Shown here piece by piece: positions 60,632-64,000 of a stretch of 64,000 nucleotides of DNA. The notes under the pieces are model-generated. The model did no database searches. It was not told where the DNA came from and saw nothing but the letters and a program-made list of their open reading frames with translations. Position 1 is the first letter of the stretch, and every line of letters starts with the position of its first letter. The translations under genes and the position numbers were made by a program. Origin of the DNA: a bacterium (GTDB lineage: Bacteria > SZUA-182 > DTGQ01); assembly GCA_023512255.1 (NCBI GenBank), contig JAILZY010000005.1:1-64000 (forward strand), in the 5' to 3' direction.

Positions 60632-61219
60632 CTAGATTGGCGGCAGCCCAAACACCTGCGCCGCAGTCAGAAGCGATGATGGGCTTACTCCTAGGGCATT
60701 CCCATAGGCCAAAAGATACGACAAATTGGCCAGATCGAACAGATAGATGGCTTGGGTGATCGGCAGTGTGGCTGGAGTCGGATCAATCAGAGAGTAGCCA
60801 GCCAATAAGCTGATCGGAATAGGAGCTCCAGTGGTCGGATCAAGATATTTAGCTGGAGGCCAGGGATTTATGCCATACAGAACATCAAAGAAGACCAGGC
60901 CGGTTGGAGTGTTGTAAAGGAGCCAGGGTGGCTGCTCACCCATAGGCCAACCACTAACTGGACCTTTCAGTGTCCACCAGGTTGGGTCAAGAACCAAGGC
61001 TGGCTGCACTGGCAGGATAGTGTTTCGGGTCACTGAAGTAACAAGTGGCGTAGGACTACCCGCGGCATTTGGTGGCGAGAGCACCGGAGACCAAAGCGGC
61101 CAGAGGATATTGTAGGGTGGCAGAGCTGCCCAATTTTGTGCCTTGGCTACCGAAACCCTTACAGCCACAATAGCCAGGACAAATAATAAAATCACTAAGT
61201 ATCTTTTTTCCCTAAACAT
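60632..61219 (-). CDS. Array paralogue 1, subtype II exported protein
   Basis: This 195-aa protein has a signal peptide ending near AKAQ, then WAALPPYNILWPLWSP, 'TRNTILPVQPALVLDPTWW', 'YNTPTGLVFFDVLYGINPWP' and 'YLDPTTGAPIPI'. The subtype II end is 'FDLANLSYLLAYGNALGVSP', closing with VFGLPPI. AAGGAGG lies seven bases before the ATG. It follows the subtype I gene after 41 bases. I recognise no domain; no cysteine or enzyme motif is seen. It is secreted or periplasmic by its signal peptide. Confidence 0.88.
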   Translation of the reverse strand: MFREKRYLVILLFVLAIVAVRVSVAKAQNWAALPPYNILWPLWSPVLSPPNAAGSPTPLVTSVTRNTILPVQPALVLDPTWWTLKGPVSGWPMGEQPPWLLYNTPTGLVFFDVLYGINPWPPAKYLDPTTGAPIPISLLAGYSLIDPTPATLPITQAIYLFDLANLSYLLAYGNALGVSPSSLLTAAQVFGLPPI

Positions 61220-61260
61220 GGCTATTCCTCCTTAAATAACCCATGAGCGGGCAAGTGTCA

Positions 61261-61815
61261 TCATATCGGCGGCAGACCCCAGATTTGAGCAGGTGTCAGC
61301 AGACTGAGGAATGCTGGTCCGGTAATCCCATAAGTCAGGGCATAGGTTGCATTGGCCAGTGGAATATAGTATTCCAAATGAGCCAATGAGGTTGGCAGCA
61401 AAAGAGACCAGGTGAGGGGTAGGGTAATCGGAACCGGAGCGCCAGTAACCGGATCTTGCATATACTTGGGCGGCCAAGTATTTAGACCGTAGATCTGATC
61501 AAAATAGAGCAGCCCGCCTCCAAGAGTGGCTGGCGCATTATAGAGAGCCCAAGGCAGGGGTTGAGCAGGGTCCCAGGCTAGGCCTGGTTGCACCGGAAGG
61601 ATAGTGTTTTTGGTAACATCGGTTACCAGGGGGACCCCTCCTGGTGACAGGGCAGGTGACCAAAGAGGCCAAAGAACATTATAAGTGGGCATAAGCTGCC
61701 AGTTTGCTGCCTCAACTGATGAGATAACCATCAAACTCAGGCAGCTTACGATCAGCAGAGTGAATGCAAGGGTAGTAAAGAGAGAGAGTCGTCTGGATTT
61801 TCTTCCATGAAACAT
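61261..61815 (-). CDS. Array paralogue 2, subtype I exported protein
   Basis: This 184-aa protein has a signal peptide, then WQLMPTYNVLWPLWSP, 'ALSPGGVPLVTDVTKNTILP', 'YNAPATLGGGLLYFDQIYGL' and 'MQDPVTGAPVPITLPLTWSL'. The subtype I end is 'PLANATYALTYGITGPAFLS' closing with IWGLPPI. It carries GGG in the middle where subtype II has TGVV/TGLV. AAGGAG lies about eight bases before the ATG. It is 41 bases upstream of its subtype II neighbour, and a 201-base gap precedes it. Confidence 0.88.
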   Translation of the reverse strand: MFHGRKSRRLSLFTTLAFTLLIVSCLSLMVISSVEAANWQLMPTYNVLWPLWSPALSPGGVPLVTDVTKNTILPVQPGLAWDPAQPLPWALYNAPATLGGGLLYFDQIYGLNTWPPKYMQDPVTGAPVPITLPLTWSLLLPTSLAHLEYYIPLANATYALTYGITGPAFLSLLTPAQIWGLPPI

Positions 61816-61979
61816 CGGTTAATCTCCTTCTTTAAACCTTATGAAATCCACATTTTTGAGTTCTGCAAGAGAATTGTTCACGGCCCATTTCCTAAAAGCC
61901 ATGATCATATCTCCTGGAGTTTCTAACAATAATATTTATACTTGCCAAATATATTTGCCTAAAAACCTTAAGCTAATAT

Positions 61980-61998
61980 GGGGGAAGACTTTTCCCCC
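61980..61998 (-). terminator. Weak hairpin after array paralogue 3
   Basis: GGGGGAA (61980-61986) pairs with TTCCCCC (61992-61998) 19 bases beyond the paralogue 3 stop on its strand. No T-run follows, so its termination role is uncertain. Another GGGGG/CCCCC hairpin lies within the last codons of that gene. Confidence 0.35.
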
Positions 61999-62016
61999 GC
62001 CCCCTTCCCCCCTGGC

Positions 62017-62583
62017 CTAGATTGGGGGAAGCCCCCAGATGTCGGCGTAGGTCAGGAGTAAAGCTGGGTTTACCCCAAGTGCAAAGCCATAGCCAAGCAG
62101 ATAAGTCAGGTTGGCTGTCTCGATAAGAGACAGAGCAGTCTCTTTCAGCAGCGGCAGCGACAGAAAGGTATAGTCAGGCGGCAGGGTAAGGGGAACTGGC
62201 GCTCCAGTAACCGGATCGAGAAGTTTGGCCGGCGGCCAGGGATTGAGACCATAGACGATATCATAAAAGACCACACCAGTTGGAGTATTGTAAAACAGCC
62301 ACGGAAAAGCAGTCCCCATTGAGCCAATGTAGGTAGGAGTGGGATTCAGGGCCAGAACAGGCTGTACCGGCAGGATGGTATTTCGAGACAGCTCTGGAAT
62401 TATCGGAGTCGGCAGGCCAGTAGTTGGGCTTTTTGGCGACAGCACAGGAGACCACAGCGGCCAAAGGACATTGTAGGGTGGCATAGCTACCCAGTTTTGA
62501 GCTCGGGCCGCTGGATTGGCCAGCCCACCGGCGATGATCAGAAAAAATACCAGGGCCACAATATATCTTGCTTTCTTATGCAT
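62017..62583 (-). CDS. Array paralogue 3, subtype II exported protein
   Basis: This 188-aa protein has a signal peptide (to about AARAQ), then WVAMPPYNVLWPLWSP, 'PELSRNTILPVQPVLALNP', 'YNTPTGVVFYDIVYGLNPWP' and 'LLDPVTGAPVPLTLPPDYTF'. It ends 'ANLTYLLGYGFALGVNPALL', closing with IWGLPPI. I start at the ATG with AAGGAGA seven bases upstream; a TTG two codons earlier opens the longer frame. It is 62 bases after the subtype I gene on its strand. Confidence 0.88.
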   Translation of the reverse strand: MHKKARYIVALVFFLIIAGGLANPAARAQNWVAMPPYNVLWPLWSPVLSPKSPTTGLPTPIIPELSRNTILPVQPVLALNPTPTYIGSMGTAFPWLFYNTPTGVVFYDIVYGLNPWPPAKLLDPVTGAPVPLTLPPDYTFLSLPLLKETALSLIETANLTYLLGYGFALGVNPALLLTYADIWGLPPI

Positions 62584-62645
62584 ACCCAATTCTCCTTAAA
62601 ATATCTATCATCATCTATCATCATCTCTCAGCAGCGCCTCTATAT

Positions 62646-63179
62646 CTATATCAGTGGCGCTACTCCCCAGATATCAGCGCTGGTCAGCAGGCTAGCTATC
62701 GGCACTCCATACTGATAGGAGTAGATGGCATTGGCTAGAGGGATAAAGTACTCAAACCCTTTCAAGGGTGTCGGCAGAAGCACTGACCAGCCAGCAGGCA
62801 GGGTAATTGGCTTTGGCGCTCCAGTAACCGGATCGACCATGTAGCTTGGTGGCCAGGGATTTAAGCCATAGTAAAGATCAAAGAAGAGCAAGCCACCGCC
62901 AAATGCGGTCGGAGTATTATATAGAGCCCACGGTTTTCCAGTTCCGGCTGGCTGTAGGGGATCCCAAGCTAGGGCCGGTTGCACAGGAAGGACTGTATTT
63001 TTGGTAAGGCTAGTTACCAGGGGAGTCCCTCCTGGTGACAGGGCCGGAGACCAAAGAGGCCACAGGACATTATACGGTGGCAGAGCCGCCCACTGGGCCT
63101 GAACTACAGCCGGAAGAGCAAGGCTGACAGCAATTATCATAACTAAGGCCAAGATTAAAGACTTCTTTCCTTTTAACAT
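62646..63179 (-). CDS. Array paralogue 4, subtype I exported protein
   Basis: This 177-aa protein has a signal peptide (MLKGKKSLILALVMIIAVSL...VVQA) and then QWAALPPYNVLWPLWSP, 'ALSPGGTPLVTSLTKNTVLP', 'YNTPTAFGGGLLFFDLYYGL' and 'MVDPVTGAPKPITLPAGWSV'. It ends 'PLANAIYSYQYGVPIASLLT' and IWGVAPLI. GAGGTGA lies six bases before this ATG; an upstream in-frame start at 63212 would add eleven residues before the signal. Identity with paralogue 2 extends to the DNA level. Confidence 0.88.
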   Translation of the reverse strand: MLKGKKSLILALVMIIAVSLALPAVVQAQWAALPPYNVLWPLWSPALSPGGTPLVTSLTKNTVLPVQPALAWDPLQPAGTGKPWALYNTPTAFGGGLLFFDLYYGLNPWPPSYMVDPVTGAPKPITLPAGWSVLLPTPLKGFEYFIPLANAIYSYQYGVPIASLLTSADIWGVAPLI

Positions 63180-63246
63180 AGGTCTCACCTCATCAATTCT
63201 TGGTAGCTTCATTTTTGAGAAGCTATGTAATTTATGGGTTGAGCGA

Positions 63247-63272
63247 GGCTGGAGAAAAAATCTCTTCCAGCC
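63247..63272 (-). terminator. Hairpin after array paralogue 5
   Basis: GGCTGGA (63247-63253) pairs with TCCAGCC (63266-63272), with partly pairing bases in the loop. On the transcribed strand the loop is T-rich but no T-run follows the stem. It lies in the 158-base gap between paralogues 5 and 4. Confidence 0.4.
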
Positions 63273-63337
63273 CTTGTCAAATTACTCCGTCAAATTACTT
63301 CTTCACACGTGTAGGGTTGATACTCTTATCCTAAAGA

Positions 63338-63898
63338 TTAAATATAGGGTATTCCCCAAAGTTGCGCCGGTGTTAGCAGGGTTAAGAATTCCGCTGGGGT
63401 CAAACCGTATAGAAAAGCATAGGTCAAATTAGCCGTATCAATCGTCGTCGCAAAGTGGGTCAGCTTGGTAGGCAGCAGGGTTGAGTAGCCGATTGGCAGA
63501 GTAATTGGCAGTGGAGCACCGGTCGCTGGATCGACTAAATATGGCGGTGGCCAGGGTTTGAAACCATAAATGTCTTCAAAGAAGGTTATCCCACCGCCGA
63601 AAGCAGGAGGGACATTATAGGCAAGCCATACTGGCCCCTTAGCATTCAGAACCGGATCCCAGATTATGGCTGGCTGTACAGGAAGAATGGTATTCTTGCT
63701 GAACTCAGTAATTATCGGTGTAGGCAGACCGGTGGTCGGGTTAACAGGAGAAAGGGGGGGAGACCAAAGCGGCCAAAGGATATTGTACGGAGGAAGTGCT
63801 GCCCACTGTGCTTGAGTCAAACCAGCAAAAAGTAGACTTCCAACAATGGCAAGCACAAACATATAAGCAAATAATAATTGTCTTTTTACTCTCATCAT
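63338..63898 (-). CDS. Array paralogue 5, hybrid subtype exported protein
   Basis: This 186-aa protein has a signal peptide (to about GLTQA) and then QWAALPPYNILWPLWSP, 'TTGLPTPIITEFSKNTILPV' (a subtype II trait), 'YNVPPAFGGGITFFEDIYGF' (a subtype I trait) and 'LVDPATGAPLPITLPIGYST'. It ends 'DTANLTYAFLYGLTPAEFLT', closing with LWGIPYI. GAGGG precedes two adjacent ATG codons; either may be used. The array may continue beyond the window. Confidence 0.87.
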   Translation of the reverse strand: MMRVKRQLLFAYMFVLAIVGSLLFAGLTQAQWAALPPYNILWPLWSPPLSPVNPTTGLPTPIITEFSKNTILPVQPAIIWDPVLNAKGPVWLAYNVPPAFGGGITFFEDIYGFKPWPPPYLVDPATGAPLPITLPIGYSTLLPTKLTHFATTIDTANLTYAFLYGLTPAEFLTLLTPAQLWGIPYI

Positions 63899-64000
63899 TC
63901 ATACCCTCGATTTAACCAATGAGAAGTTGCTATTCTAATGACAAGTTAGGTATAATTAAAATGTTAGTAGCCTATAAGGAGATGTTATCTTATGATATGA

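Noticed and set aside
1-64000. tRNA, rRNA, 4.5S RNA, tmRNA or CRISPR array
   Set aside because: No TpsiC-arm pattern in intergenic regions, no rRNA stretches, no regularly spaced direct repeats of CRISPR type. A computed tRNA or Rfam scan would settle this.
63899-64000. Plus-strand gene start at the right edge
   Set aside because: An AAGGAG is present, but the ATG touches it with no spacing and another ATG runs into a stop after one codon.

Overview
The window is a contiguous piece of a bacterial chromosome from a Gram-negative-type organism: it encodes outer-membrane barrels, a lipoprotein, many Sec signal peptides and a site-2 protease. GC content is moderate by eye. A SPOUT RNA methyltransferase of the PF09936 type sits between trmD and rplS, next to a TIGR03960-type radical SAM protein and a UbiA/UbiX/UbiE/UbiD quinone set. 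I associate this combination with Desulfobacterota, Nitrospirota and related candidate phyla. It does not fix the taxon, and no rRNA or tRNA gene is visible.

Layout. 1-7.3 kb: a PflX-like radical SAM protein, a minimal Hsp20, a CBS/DRTGG-type pyrophosphatase, an SH3-anchor protein, a TPR protein, moaC and tatD. 7.3-15.7 kb: two very large exported propeller proteins; the 2076-aa one runs in frame into what looks like a separate outer-membrane barrel gene. 16.3-20.9 kb: a translation operon ffh-rpsP-khpA-rimM-trmD-(SPOUT methyltransferase)-rplS-yraN with a recognisable promoter. 21-26.4 kb: a receiver/HisKA protein without ATPase, znuABC, CvpA and an archaeal-type RNase HII. 27-35.7 kb: a ComEA-like exported protein, a U32 protein, topA, dprA and a cyclophilin. 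36-46.3 kb: an operon of sigma factor, zinc-finger anti-sigma candidate, CHAT (caspase-like) membrane protein, CsgG/FlgO-like lipoprotein and PorV/OmpP1-like barrel, followed by an 895-aa exported protein. 46.6-55.6 kb: a B12-type radical SAM protein, a PilZ-PilT fusion, the ubiA-ubiX-ubiE-ubiD-HD operon and a CPBP protease. 55.9-63.9 kb: an M50 protease with CBS pair, an alkaline-phosphatase-superfamily/TPR protein, and a tandem array of small exported paralogues running to the right edge.

Two results stand out. First, the right end holds at least five paralogues, probably six, of an exported 177-195-aa family that I do not recognise. They share a motif rich in Trp, Pro and Tyr, and two subtypes alternate as two I-II pairs. 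Second, the intergenic gaps hold several families of short non-autonomous elements (RepA to RepE). RepA has 5-bp target duplications at three of its five copies, including two copies back to back. RepC has 8-bp target duplications at both copies, and one copy is inserted inside a RepD copy so that the empty site can be rebuilt. One RepA copy lies between a palindromic operator candidate plus TATAAT box and znuA.

How the genes work together, by inference: sigma factor, anti-sigma candidate, CHAT protein, lipoprotein and barrel look like one envelope-linked regulatory or proteolytic unit. The Ubi-like genes would make a membrane quinone, most likely the late steps of menaquinone synthesis by the futalosine route. 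The many exported propeller, Ig-like and repeat proteins suggest a large investment in cell-surface structures.
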